NCBI GenBank assembly: GCA_944472135.2 | Contig: OX235263.1 | Span: 28,511,379-28,575,378, forward strand | Source of the DNA: Trichobilharzia regenti | Taxonomy: Eukaryota; Platyhelminthes; Trematoda; Strigeidida; Schistosomatidae | Direction of reading: 5' to 3' | DNA: 64,000 nt | Part shown: piece after piece, positions 48,447-58,297 of the stretch | How positions within the stretch are numbered: the stretch's first letter is position 1 | How the letters are laid out: each line of letters starts with the position of its first letter | Translations under genes and position numbers: made by a program | The notes under the pieces: model-generated | Told to the model about the DNA's origin: nothing | The model's database searches: none | The model's input: only the letters and a program-made list of their open reading frames with translations

Positions 48447-49085
48447 TTTGTGCAGGAGAGTCCGGTCCTGACTCCACAAGTTTTCAACGCATTACAAGTC
48501 AGAGTGAAGGTATAAAACCTTTAAGGATTTGCGAGGAAGAACCCAAATTGTCTACTTGTGTTATTAGAGTTTGAAAATGATGAAGTCGATCATACAAACG
48601 GCGGTAAGGTGGATATTTGTGACAATGATCATGACAGTGCACTTTTGTATTTGGTTGCTCATGATGGGATGAGAGGAGTGCCTATTACTGCTGAGTTGAA
48701 CAAGGATTCTGTACAACTTGAACATGAAGTAGAATTAAGAGCAGATGCGGTTACAGAAGGTATGGATACTCATGAGACTGTCAGTGTAAGTGATCAGCGT
48801 GTAGCCCACCTATCGACAGATGTTAATGCTAGACTGGAGGTAATAATAAAAGACAGCAGTGGTGGTAATCTTGCATTTAGACAACCTTGTAAATGTCGGA
48901 AAACAAGAGTTTCTGATGCACCGAGATTGTATCTCACAGTCGTCGTTGGTGTTGTCATCCACAATGAAAGTGATATCCATGAACTCACGTGTCTTATGCT
49001 GTGACTATGTTATTATCAGTTCGTTTGAAAGGACGAAAGTCAATGGTAGGTTTAGTGATGATAAGTCAACTGTGTAATCGTCATT
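48447..49085 (+). pseudogene. BEL/Pao region after gag (degraded)
   Basis: Open frames at 48558-49004 have scattered stops on either side. Composition and position fit the start of BEL pol (linker and protease). No catalytic motif is clear, and the element is cut off near 49085, where a reverse-oriented Gypsy fragment begins. Confidence 0.4.
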
Positions 49086-49220
49086 TATAACAAGCTTTGA
49101 CAATCGGTCTTCTTCTTGCCCTAAAATAGCTAGGCCAGCCTTTCTTTCTGAAAAAGAGGAAATAAGAAATTCATTTAGTGGTATCATGCTAGTTTTCATC
49201 TCATTACATCGCTCCCTCCC
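49086..49220 (-). mobile_element. Gypsy 3' LTR start and polypurine tract
   Basis: On the minus strand, downstream of the pol stop at 49245, a purine tract (agaggggagggagcg) is followed by TGTAATGAG, the expected layout of PPT then 3' LTR. Only about 115 bp of LTR remain before BEL sequence. Confidence 0.55.
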
Positions 49221-49244
49221 CTCTGGAGGCACTGTCCTCAGTGC

Positions 49245-49756
49245 CTAGCGGCGGTATAGGGTATGCATTACCCCATCGGTAGGCACCTCGAGGTAGGTCG
49301 TAGCAGGCGGTGGTTGTGAAGATGTCGGTGGATCTTTGACGGCTGCTGGATAGTGTGGTTTCGTTTGGTTGTAATGCGCGGAGATGAGGTTTTCACGAGG
49401 ACGTCGCAGGTTCCGCAGGACATACGTAGTCGGAGGTCGGTGTTGTACGATTTCATACGGACCTTGCCAGGGAGTGTAGAATTTGGAGGCACGGACGGAG
49501 GAGCCAGACGTAGTCACCCGGGGAGTAAGTTGGTCCATGGGCACACCGGTCATTATTGCTTCTTTGATTTTGTGAGGAAGACTGCAGATGACGGCGTGCG
49601 AGGTTGTATGCTATGTCGAGGTAGTGGTGAAGACTGCGGACTTAGGGAATACAGTCGATCTTCTCCTGTCGTAACAACGATGTCCGTATCTCGACTGGAA
49701 GACGAAGTTCACGCACAAACAGAATCAAAGCCGGAGAAAATCCTGTCGACGAATGT
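49245..49756 (-). pseudogene. pol: Gypsy integrase C-terminal region
   Basis: On the minus strand, broken frames end with VRASKFYTPWQGPYEIVQHR and YVLRNLRRPRENLISAHYNQ, the GPY/F-type module at the integrase C terminus of Gypsy elements, and stop at 49245. It is the downstream part of the pol that continues above 49846; a truncated B repeat separates the two. Confidence 0.75.
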
Positions 49757-49845
49757 AATAATAATAATTTTTTATTTTCATATAAACATAAATTTACATA
49801 AAAATGCATGCCATTTTAAAAGGCACGATCAAGTATGGTACGGAG
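49757..49845 (-). mobile_element. 89-bp 3' end of repeat B inserted in Gypsy pol
   Basis: taataataataattttttat, the complement of the B tail, is followed by acataaaaatgcatgccatt and ggcacgatcaagtatg, matching the end of the palindrome arms. It is the shortest B copy seen and interrupts the integrase reading. Confidence 0.85.
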
Positions 49846-50378
49846 GAGCGGTATGTAAGCAAGCACTGGGGTAGGACATCGTCCCAGGTGTCCTCTGGTG
49901 TACTGTGCAAAAAGGCACGAAGAAGTTGCTTAATGGTTCTGTTAGTGCGTTCAACCAGCCCATTACCTTGTGGATGATACGACGTCGTATGGGTCTCTCG
50001 AATACCGAAAGCATTGCAGATGTGAGTGATAAGGAGACTCTCGAAAGCGGCGCCTTGATCAGAGTGTAGATAAAGGGAGGCACCGAACCGGGACACCCAG
50101 TTGTCGATGAAAGCTCGTCGTATCGTCGAGGCATCTTGTTGCTGCAAGGGAACCGCTTCGTACCACTTGGCGAAATAATCAACCATGACAAGAATAAAAA
50201 GATTACCGCGTCTCGATGTTGATACTGGCCCAATAATATCAACCCCAACCCAATAATTAGGGGCTTCGGTCAACAAAGGTACTAAAGGTGCTTGGGGGTT
50301 GGCTTCGGCTGTTTGATCTGCGCACATATAGCGCAATTGTGACAAAACTCTGTAACATCGTGGTGAATAAGTGGCCAC
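49846..50378 (-). pseudogene. pol: Gypsy integrase core
   Basis: Minus strand blocks: WVGVDIIGPVS (first catalytic Asp), LILVMVDYFAKWYEAVPL-like, LHSDQGAAFES (second Asp) and HPQGNGLVERTNRTIKQLL (catalytic Glu), i.e. the D,D-35-E core. The last residues of the longest open frame are antisense B sequence. A frameshift at about 50290 separates it from the upstream RNase H and zinc module. The role is to insert element DNA into the genome. Inactive. Confidence 0.85.
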
Positions 50379-51007
50379 CAGAAACGTTGACGGATGGCGT
50401 GTTCCGTTTTCTGTTGGTCAGCGTGCCCAAGTTGTTGATGTACTTGACTAATAAGCTCAGGTACCTTAACGGTTGGGACGAGGCGTCGGGGGTTGCCATT
50501 GGGTGCCACTATATAAAGGACATCATCTATAAGTCGTAGTAAGCCCCATTTATCGCAGATGCACCGCGTAGCTGCTGGTAGATCACGTAGTTCTTTGGAC
50601 GTCAGTTTATCGTTCCCATGCTGTTGTCGTAAGTAAATGGGCTGTATTGCTGTGTCCTCCGCTTGCAAGGAGGCCCAGTCGTTGTCAGCTGCAGCACCGA
50701 GGAGCACATTTTCACACTCTGGTAGGCGAGATAGAGCGTCGACATTACCATGTCGTTTTCCGGGTCGGTATTCGCAAATAAAGTCAAACTCCTGTAAACG
50801 TTCCTGCCAGTGGGCAAGTTGGCCCTCAGCATCACGGAAATTTTGTAGCCACTGTAACGCTTGGCGGCCAGTCCGGACTCGAAATTTGCGCCCCAATAAG
50901 TAATGGCGAAAGTGGAAGAGAAGGCATACGAGGGCCAACAACTCACGGCGCGTCGTAGAATACCGGGTTTCTCTTTTGTCCAGCATTCGGCTAGCATATG
51001 CTATCAC
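50282..51007 (-). pseudogene. pol: Gypsy RNase H and integrase zinc module
   Basis: About 240 codons are open. AYASRMLDKRETRYSTTRRE and LLALVCLLFHFRHYLLGRKF are the RNase H core. CEYRPGKRHGNVDALSRLP is the conserved end of RNase H (N-V-D-A-L-S-R). VHQQLGHADQQKTEHAI ... CHNCAICAQIK is the His2-Cys2 zinc finger of integrase. The order RNase H then integrase identifies the Gypsy (Ty3) group; Boudicca or a Saci family is possible. Confidence 0.85.
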
Positions 51008-51324
51008 TCGTGCATGTCCGTCAGAGGTTGTCTGCGAAAGGACGGCTCCTATTGCGTGTGCACTGGCATCAGTATCCAGGATAAATGGGCCGCTGTCACC
51101 CGATATGTCTGGAAGTGATAGAACAGGGGGAGAGGTTAGGCATCTTCAAACGCTATCTGGAACCCGTTCGTCCAAGCGAATTTCCTTCCTTCTTCTGTCA
51201 ATCGATGAAGTGGGCTGATATACTAACGAAACTTTTAACGAAACGGCGGTAGTACGACGCAAGCCCCATGACACCACGGACGTCTATCGTTGATTTAGTA
51301 GTAGGCCAGTTGGGGATTGATTGT
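51008..51324 (-). pseudogene. pol: Gypsy RT end (degraded)
   Basis: Broken minus-strand readings include GVMGLASYYRRF-like and FAWTNGFQIAFEDA blocks, the thumb-to-RNase H connection. The RT catalytic domain is missing because the fragment ends at the BEL LTR at 51335. Confidence 0.6.
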
Positions 51325-51334
51325 ACATTATGTC

Positions 51335-51650
51335 AGCCAGGTTTTGTAAACCGTCAATGCACAGCTCTTGCTACGTTGGGACCCACACTGTTCCTTGAAG
51401 TTTCTCAGAAACGCTAAGAAATAACGGACGCAAAACCAAAACACCGACAGGCGACTCGGGGATTCTTTATCGTAACACCAAAATATGGCCAAATTTAAAA
51501 TTAAGCTATAAAATTAAGGTCTAAGAACAAATAAAACAATAATAAACCACAATATTAATTCTGACTGTTTTGTCCTGAATTATTTATGAACAGCGACCGA
51601 TGAGACGATGACAGATGTAATAATGCCTCAGCGAAAATTGAAGATGTTGG
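51335..51650 (-). mobile_element. Truncated BEL-type LTR at the array boundary
   Basis: It starts TGTCAGCC and follows the LTR family to gcgaaaattgaagatgttgg, then stops where the first Gypsy-type LTR of the array begins. The last ~60 bp of the LTR are absent here and may lie beyond the array. Orientation is opposite to the BEL LTR at 46943. Confidence 0.75.
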
Positions 51651-52146
51651 TGATAGGTATCCATATATATATGTATGTGTGTACAGGGTGATCTCTCTTT
51701 CTGTTTGCTCGCTTAGTCTGTGACCATTTCACCTTGATGAACCTGTCTCCTCAAACAATGTATATTCCCCTTATATTATATATAATATAATATGAGTGTT
51801 TGTTGACAGTCCGTTGCTTGGTGACATATATCCATATATGGTGGTTGTTGACACGTCTGCTATATTTCGCTATATCTATATGGATCGATACTTCATTATA
51901 ATTAGCCATTCATGTTAAGACTGTCTAATGATTGTTCACACCCTTGTCATATATATTTCGCTCTCACAATTTGTGTGACTGACTTACCACTTACTTTGGT
52001 GTGATACCACTTTTGCATTCTCCTTGTGTTTGGAAAATAGAAGTATCATCGCAAACCTAGTGGTCTTCTGATTTCCGCCTTCTTGCGTCAGGACTATTAG
52101 TTTCTCGACCAGTCCATAACAATAATTTAGCGACGAGTACATAACA
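51651..52146 (+). mobile_element. Array LTR 1
   Basis: It begins TGATAGGTATCC (others TGATATGTATCC) and ends CATAACA. It contains an AT-rich near-palindrome (ttatattatatataatataa) that may hold the promoter TATA. It carries private variants (gactgacttacc, cttttgcattctcc), as expected for the outermost copy. Confidence 0.85.
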
Positions 52147-52166
52147 ATTTGGCGACGGGGAAAACT

Positions 52167-53699
52167 ATGGATCCTTCTAAATTGGAATTACTATTCGAAC
52201 AACAAATGAAATTAATGGAAATGTTCGTCAACCAACAGACTGGTCCAGCTTCACCTTCAAGCAATCCGAACCATACCATGCTACCATCTGTCGACGGAAT
52301 TGTGAATAGTATTTCACAGTTCAATTATAATCCAGATGCTAATGTCACTTTCGACACATGGCATCAACGTTATGAGGATTTATTCACTGTTGATCTCGCC
52401 TCACAAGACGATGCTTGGAAGGTGCGAGTGTTGTTACGTAAATTGGGTCCCGCAGAATATGAACGGTACTGCAACCTAATTTTACCCCAGAAACCACGTG
52501 ACAAGTGTTTCGATGATACAATAAAGCTGCTGCGTGAACATTTTGGAGACCACTCCTCATTATTCAGCATACGTTATCGTTGCCTCAAGCTGACAATGAA
52601 TGAAAATGATGATTTTCTTACTCACGTTGGCACAGTCAACCGAGAATGTGAGAGATTTTGACTCAGGTCCTCAACAGATGATCAATTCAAAGCCTTGATT
52701 CTCATATGCAGTCTTCAATCTCCTCGTTTCACAGATATCCGAACTCGACTGCTCAATCAGCTAGAACAAAATCCTCAGTTGACATTACATGACATAGCTG
52801 ATGAATATCAACGGCTGATTAATTTGCAGAAAGACACACACCTGGTCGAATCAACACCTTCGAGAAGCTCTGATATTCATGCATTACGAAAGAGCAGAAA
52901 CCTCTCATCATCCACTCCTGACCCACTTTCTTCTAATATTCCACGGAAATCTACACATACTCGTCCAACTTCACAAAATACTGCAAAGAAGACCCCTCCA
53001 TCACCATGCTGGGATTGTGGCGCGTGGCACTTTGTAAAGTCTTGTCCATACAAAAGTCATCGTTGCAGCAAGTGCAAAATCATCGGCCATAAAAATGGTT
53101 TTTGTCAGCCACGCAAACCCAGATATCATAATCCAGCGAAAGCTCGACAAACTGTTGGTCCTAAATCTCCAAGGAGATCATTGAGTCTAGTCGCAACCTG
53201 TCAAGTCACAACACCAGCTAGGCGGAAATATCTTGATCTTCAGATAAATGGTCATGATACACGTCTGCAGCTAGATAGCGCCTCTGATATTACTGTTATA
53301 TCAGAGAAACTTTGGAATAATATTGGCAGACCACCAATCGGAAATACTTCCCAGACTCTTCTCAGCGCCTGTGGTGGGCAGCTCAAACTAATTGGTGAAC
53401 TCAAATGTTCTGTTTCCTTCCGCAATATCAAATTCACAGGTATTTGCTACGTCACCAAGAGTGATTTAAATCTTTTGGGACTTGATTGGTTCGATCGTTT
53501 GCATCTGGCTGATGTCCCACTAAATTCGCTATGCAATGCGGTCAAGAAGCATAAAATGTCAGACAATTCCGGACGAAGCCGAAGCCGCAAACCCAACAGG
53601 CAGACGAAACGACAGACGTCAACAACAAGCCCAAAGGTTCCAGATAAACCCCCAAGAAAACATCCTACTAATCATCAATCTTCTCAAAAGGGGAGGTGA
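52167..53699 (+). pseudogene. gag: Array unit 1 gag-protease, nonsense mutation
   Basis: Same ORF as in unit 2 but with TGA at 52659-52661 where the other units have CGA (Arg), at residue 165 from the ATG. The remaining 345 codons are open and keep the zinc knuckles and the DSA protease site. A single C-to-T change thus splits an otherwise conserved ORF. This unit borders the non-array DNA; edge units are less exposed to homogenisation, which could explain why the stop persists here. Confidence 0.9.
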
Positions 53700-54187
53700 T
53701 ATGTATCCATATATATATGTATGTGTGTACAGGGTGATCTCTCTTTCTGCTTGCTCGCTTAGTCTGTGACCATTTCACCTTGATGAACCTGTCTCCTCTA
53801 ACAATGTATATTCCCCTTATATTATATATAATATAATATGAGTGTTTGTTGACAGTCCGTTGCTTGGTGACATATATCCATATATGAGTGGTTGTTGACA
53901 CGTCTGCTATATTTCGCTATGTCTATATGGATCGATACTTCATTATAATTAGCCATTCATGTTAAGACTGTCTAATGATTGTTCACACCCTTGTCATATA
54001 TATTTCGCTCTCACAATTTGTGTGACTTCACTTACTTTGGTGTGATACCACTTATTGCTTCTCCTTGTGTTTGGAAAATAGAAGTACCATCGCAAACCTA
54101 GTGGTCTTCTGATTTCCGCCTTCTTGCGTCAGGACTATTAGTTTCTCGACCAGTCCATAACAATAATTTAGCGACGAGTACATAACA
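53697..54187 (+). mobile_element. Array LTR 2
   Basis: 491 bp with TGATATG...CATAACA ends; the shortest LTR, lacking a few bases near 54028 (gtgacttcactta). It is both the 3' LTR of unit 1 and the 5' LTR of unit 2. Confidence 0.9.
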
Positions 54188-54205
54188 ATTTGGCGACGGG
54201 GAAAA
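54188..54205 (+). other. Primer-binding-site-like sequence (one per unit)
   Basis: atttggcgacggggaaaa directly follows the LTR in every unit; TGGCGACGGGG could pair with the 3' end of a host tRNA, as Gypsy elements require. I cannot name the tRNA. Equivalent sites follow each LTR. Confidence 0.55.
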
Positions 54206-54207
54206 CT

Positions 54208-55740
54208 ATGGATCCTTCTAAATTGGAATTACTATTCGAACAACAAATGAAATTAATGGAAATGTTCGTCAACCAACAGACTGGTCCAGCTTCACCTTCA
54301 AGCAATCCTAACCATACCATGCTACCATCTGTCGACGGAATTGTGAATAGTATTTCACAGTTCAATTATAATCCAGATGCTAATGTCACTTTCGACACAT
54401 GGCATCAACGTTATGAGGATTTATTCACTGTTGATCTCGCCTCACAAGACGATGCTTGGAAGGTGCGAGTGTTGTTACGTAAATTGGGTCCCGCAGAATA
54501 TGAACGGTACTGCAACCTAATTTTACCCCAGAAACCACGTGACAAGTGTTTCGATGATACAATAAAGCTGCTGCGTGAACATTTTGGAGACCACTCCTCA
54601 TTATTCAGCATACGTTATCGTTGCCTCAAGCTGACAATGAATGAAAATGATGATTTTCTTACTCACGTTGGCACAGTCAACCGAGAATGTGAGAGATTTC
54701 GACTCAGGTCCTCAACAGATGATCAATTCAAAGCCTTGATTCTCATATGCAGTCTTCAATCTCCTCGTTTCACAGATATCCGAACTCGACTGCTCAATCA
54801 GCTAGAACAAAATCCTCAGTTGACATTACATGACATAGCTGATGAATATCAACGGCTGATTAATTTGCAGAAAGACACACACCTGGTCGAATCAACACCT
54901 TCGAGAAGCTCTGATATTCATGCATTACGAAAGAGCAGAAACCTCTCATCATCCACTCCTGACCCACTTTCTTCTAATATTCCACGGAAATCTACACATA
55001 CTCGTCCAACTTCACAAAATACTGCAAAGAAGACCCCTCCATCACCATGCTGGGATTGTGGCGCGTGGCACTTTGTAAAGTCTTGTCCATACAAAAGTCA
55101 TCGTTGCAGCAAGTGCAAAATCATCGGCCATAAAAATGGTTTTTGTCAGCCACGCAAACCCAGATATCATAATCCAGCGAAAGCTCGACAAACTGTTGGT
55201 CCTAAATCTCCAAGGAGATCATTGAGTCTAGTCGCAACCTGTCAAGTCACAACACCAGCTAGGCGGAAATATCTTGATCTTCAGATAAATGGTCATGATA
55301 CACGTCTGCAGCTAGATAGCGCCTCTGATATTACTGTTATATCAGAGAAACTTTGGAATAATATTGGCAGACCACCAATCGGAAATACTTCCCAGACTCT
55401 TCTCAGCGCCTGTGGTGGGCAGCTCAAACTAATTGGTGAACTCAAATGTTCTGTTTCCTTCCGCAATATCAAATTCACAGGTATTTGCTACGTCACCAAG
55501 AGTGATTTAAATCTTTTGGGACTTGATTGGTTCGATCGTTTGCATCTGGCTGATGTCCCACTAAATTCGCTATGCAATGCGGTCAAGAAGCATAAAATGT
55601 CAGACAATTCCGGACGAAGCCGAAGCCGCAAACCCAACAGGCAGACGAAACGACAGACGTCAACAACAAGCCCAAAGGTTCCAGATAAACCCCCAAGAAA
55701 ACATCCTACTAATCATCAATCTTCTCAAAAGGGGAGGTGA
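54208..55740 (+). CDS. gag: Array unit 2 gag-protease polyprotein (intact)
   Basis: 510 codons from ATG 54208; a TTG 18 nt upstream is in frame but lies in the primer site. Residues about 45-225 resemble a Gypsy capsid (TFDTWHQRYEDLF, VRVLLRKLGPAEYERYC, LLREHFGDHSSLF). Two zinc knuckles follow: C281-x2-C-x3-H-x4-C293 and C300-x2-C-x4-H-x4-C313. Residues about 349-445 are a retropepsin: LQLDSASDITVIS with D370-S-A as the catalytic triad, and NLLGLDWF near its end. A basic, disordered tail (446-510) follows where RT should begin. The stop TGA is the first three bases of LTR 3, so the polypurine tract is translated. The product should assemble a capsid and cut itself. Mobilisation would need polymerase and integrase from another element. 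Confidence 0.92.
   Translation: MDPSKLELLFEQQMKLMEMFVNQQTGPASPSSNPNHTMLPSVDGIVNSISQFNYNPDANVTFDTWHQRYEDLFTVDLASQDDAWKVRVLLRKLGPAEYERYCNLILPQKPRDKCFDDTIKLLREHFGDHSSLFSIRYRCLKLTMNENDDFLTHVGTVNRECERFRLRSSTDDQFKALILICSLQSPRFTDIRTRLLNQLEQNPQLTLHDIADEYQRLINLQKDTHLVESTPSRSSDIHALRKSRNLSSSTPDPLSSNIPRKSTHTRPTSQNTAKKTPPSPCWDCGAWHFVKSCPYKSHRCSKCKIIGHKNGFCQPRKPRYHNPAKARQTVGPKSPRRSLSLVATCQVTTPARRKYLDLQINGHDTRLQLDSASDITVISEKLWNNIGRPPIGNTSQTLLSACGGQLKLIGELKCSVSFRNIKFTGICYVTKSDLNLLGLDWFDRLHLADVPLNSLCNAVKKHKMSDNSGRSRSRKPNRQTKRQTSTTSPKVPDKPPRKHPTNHQSSQKGR
55727..55737 (+). other. Polypurine tract (one per unit)
   Basis: aaaaggggagg immediately before LTR 3, the primer site for plus-strand synthesis in LTR elements. 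It is present at the end of every unit. In unit 3 one A has changed to G. It also encodes the last residues of the ORF. Confidence 0.8.
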
Positions 55741-56232
55741 TATGTATCCATATATATATGTATGTGTGTACAGGGTGATCTCTCTTTCTGCTTGCTCGCT
55801 TAGTCTGTGACCATTTCACCTTGATGAACCTGTCTCCTCAAACAATGTATATTCCCCTTATATTATATATAATATAATATGAGTGTTTGTTGACAGTCCG
55901 TTGCTTGGTGACATATATCCATATATGGTGGTTGTTGACACGTCTGCTATATTTCGCTATGTCTATATGGATCGATACTTCATTATAATTAGCCATTCAT
56001 GTTAAGACTGTCTAATGATTGTTCACACCCTTGTCATATATATTTCGCTCTCACAATTTGTGTGACTACTTACCACTTACTTTGGTGTGATACCACTTAT
56101 TGCTTCTCCTTGTGTTTGGAAAATAGAAGTACCATCGCAAACCTAGTGGTCTTCTGATTTCCGCCTTCTTGCGTCAGGACTATTAGTTTCTCGACCAGTC
56201 CATAACAATAATTTAGCGACGAGTACATAACA
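55738..56232 (+). mobile_element. Array LTR 3
   Basis: 495 bp. It shares ctgcttgctcgc with LTR 2, while LTRs 1 and 4-7 have ctgtttgctcgc. It has gtaccatcgc, as LTR 2 does. Confidence 0.9.
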
Positions 56233-56252
56233 ATTTGGCGACGGGGAAAACT

Positions 56253-57785
56253 ATGGATCCTTCTAAATTGGAATTACTATTCGAACAACAAATGAAATTA
56301 ATGGAAATGTTCGTCAACCAACAGACTGGTCCAGCTTCACCTTCAAGCAATCCTAACCATACCATGCTACCATCTGTCGACGGAATTGTGAATAGTATTT
56401 CACAGTTCAATTATAATCCAGATGCTAATGTCACTTTCGACACATGGCATCAACGTTATGAGGATTTATTCACTGTTGATCTCGCCTCACAAGACGATGC
56501 TTGGAAGGTGCGAGTGTTGTTACGTAAATTGGGTCCCGCAGAATATGAACGGTACTGCAACCTAATTTTACCCCAGAAACCACGTGACAAGTGTTTCGAT
56601 GATACAATAAAGCTGCTGCGTGAACATTTTGGAGACCACTCCTCATTATTCAGCATACGTTATCGTTGCCTCAAGCTGACAATGAATGAAAATGATGATT
56701 TTCTTACTCACGTTGGCACAGTCAACCGAGAATGTGAGAGATTTCGACTCAGGTCCTCAACAGATGATCAATTCAAAGCCTTGATTCTCATATGCAGTCT
56801 TCGATCTCCTCGTTTCACAGATATCCGAACTCGACTGCTCAATCAGCTAGAACAAAATCCTCAGTTGACATTACATGACATAGCTGATGAATATCAACGG
56901 CTGATTAATTTGCAGAAAGACACACACCTGGTCGAATCAACACCTTCGAGAAGCTCTGATATTCATGCATTACGAAAGAGCAGAAACCTCTCATCATCCA
57001 CTCCTGACCCACTTTCTTCTAATATTCCACGGAAATCTACACATACTCGTCCAACTTCACAAAATACTGCAAAGAAGACCCCTCCATCACCATGCTGGGA
57101 TTGTGGCGCGTGGCACTTTGTAAAGTCTTGTCCATACAAAAGTCATCGTTGCAGCAAGTGCAAAATCATCGGCCATAAAAATGGTTTTTGTCAGCCACGC
57201 AAACCCAGATATCATAATCCAGCGAAAGCTCGACAAACTGTTGGTCCTAAATCTCCAAGGAGATCATTGAGTCTAGTCGCAACCTGTCAAGTCACAACAC
57301 CAGCTAGGCGGAAATATCTTGATCTTCAGATGAATGGTCATGATACACGTCTGCAGCTAGATAGCGCCTCTGATATTACTGTTATATCAGAGAAACTTTG
57401 GAATAATATTGGCAGACCACCAATCGGAAATACTTCCCAGACTCTTCTCAGCGCCTGTGGTGGGCAGCTCAAACTAATTGGTGAACTCAAATGTTCTGTT
57501 TCCTTCCGCAATATCAAATTCACAGGTATTTGCTACGTCACCAAGAGTGATTTAAATCTTTTGGGACTTGATTGGTTCGATCGTTTGCATCTGGCTGATG
57601 TCCCACTAAATTCGCTATGCAATGCGGTCAAGAAGCATAAAATGTCAGACAATTCCGGACGAAGCCGAAGCCGCAAACCCAACAGGCAGACGAAACGACA
57701 GACGTCAACAACAAGCCCAAAGGTTCCAGATAAACCCCCAAGAAAACATCCTACTAATCATCAATCTTCTCAAAGGGGGAGGTGA
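56253..57785 (+). CDS. gag: Array unit 3 gag-protease polyprotein (intact)
   Basis: 510 codons, with the same domains as unit 2. Differences I can see: Q-to-R in SLRSPRF, I-to-M in LQMNGHD just before the protease active site, and K-to-R at the very C terminus (QRGR), caused by the changed polypurine tract. Protease site DSA and both knuckles are intact. It shares GGQLKL with units 1 and 2, but QMNGH with units 4-6, so it is intermediate in the series. Confidence 0.92.
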   Translation: MDPSKLELLFEQQMKLMEMFVNQQTGPASPSSNPNHTMLPSVDGIVNSISQFNYNPDANVTFDTWHQRYEDLFTVDLASQDDAWKVRVLLRKLGPAEYERYCNLILPQKPRDKCFDDTIKLLREHFGDHSSLFSIRYRCLKLTMNENDDFLTHVGTVNRECERFRLRSSTDDQFKALILICSLRSPRFTDIRTRLLNQLEQNPQLTLHDIADEYQRLINLQKDTHLVESTPSRSSDIHALRKSRNLSSSTPDPLSSNIPRKSTHTRPTSQNTAKKTPPSPCWDCGAWHFVKSCPYKSHRCSKCKIIGHKNGFCQPRKPRYHNPAKARQTVGPKSPRRSLSLVATCQVTTPARRKYLDLQMNGHDTRLQLDSASDITVISEKLWNNIGRPPIGNTSQTLLSACGGQLKLIGELKCSVSFRNIKFTGICYVTKSDLNLLGLDWFDRLHLADVPLNSLCNAVKKHKMSDNSGRSRSRKPNRQTKRQTSTTSPKVPDKPPRKHPTNHQSSQRGR

Positions 57786-58277
57786 TATGTATCCATATAT
57801 ATATGTATGTGTGTACAGGGTGATCTCTCTTTCTGTTTGCTCGCTTAGTCTGTGACCATTTCACCTTGATGAACCTGTCTCCTCTAACAATGTATATTCC
57901 CCTTATATTATATATAATATAATATGAGTGTTTGTTGACAGTCCGTTGCTTGGTGACATATATCCATATATGGTGGTTGTTGACACGTCTGCTATATTTC
58001 GCTATGTCTATATGGATCGATACTTCATTATAATTAGCCATTCATGTTAAGACTGTCTAATGATTGTTCACACCCTTGTCATATATATTTCGCTCTCACA
58101 ATTTGTGTGACTACTTACCACTTACTTTGGTGTGATACCACTTATTGCTTCTCCTTGTGTTTGGAAAATAGAAGTATCATCGCAAACCTAGTGGTCTTCT
58201 GATTTCCGCCTTCTTGCGTCAGGACTATTAGTTTCTCGACCAGTCCATAACAATAATTTAGCGACGAGTACATAACA
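57783..58277 (+). mobile_element. Array LTR 4
   Basis: 495 bp. It has ctgtttgctcgc and gtatcatcgc, the state also found in LTRs 5 and 6. Confidence 0.9.
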
Positions 58278-58297
58278 ATTTGGCGACGGGGAAAACT

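Noticed and set aside
53536..53769. 77-codon ORF overlapping the gag 3' end in each unit
   Set aside because: It is out of frame with gag, runs into the LTR and has no domain; it is an overlap shadow.
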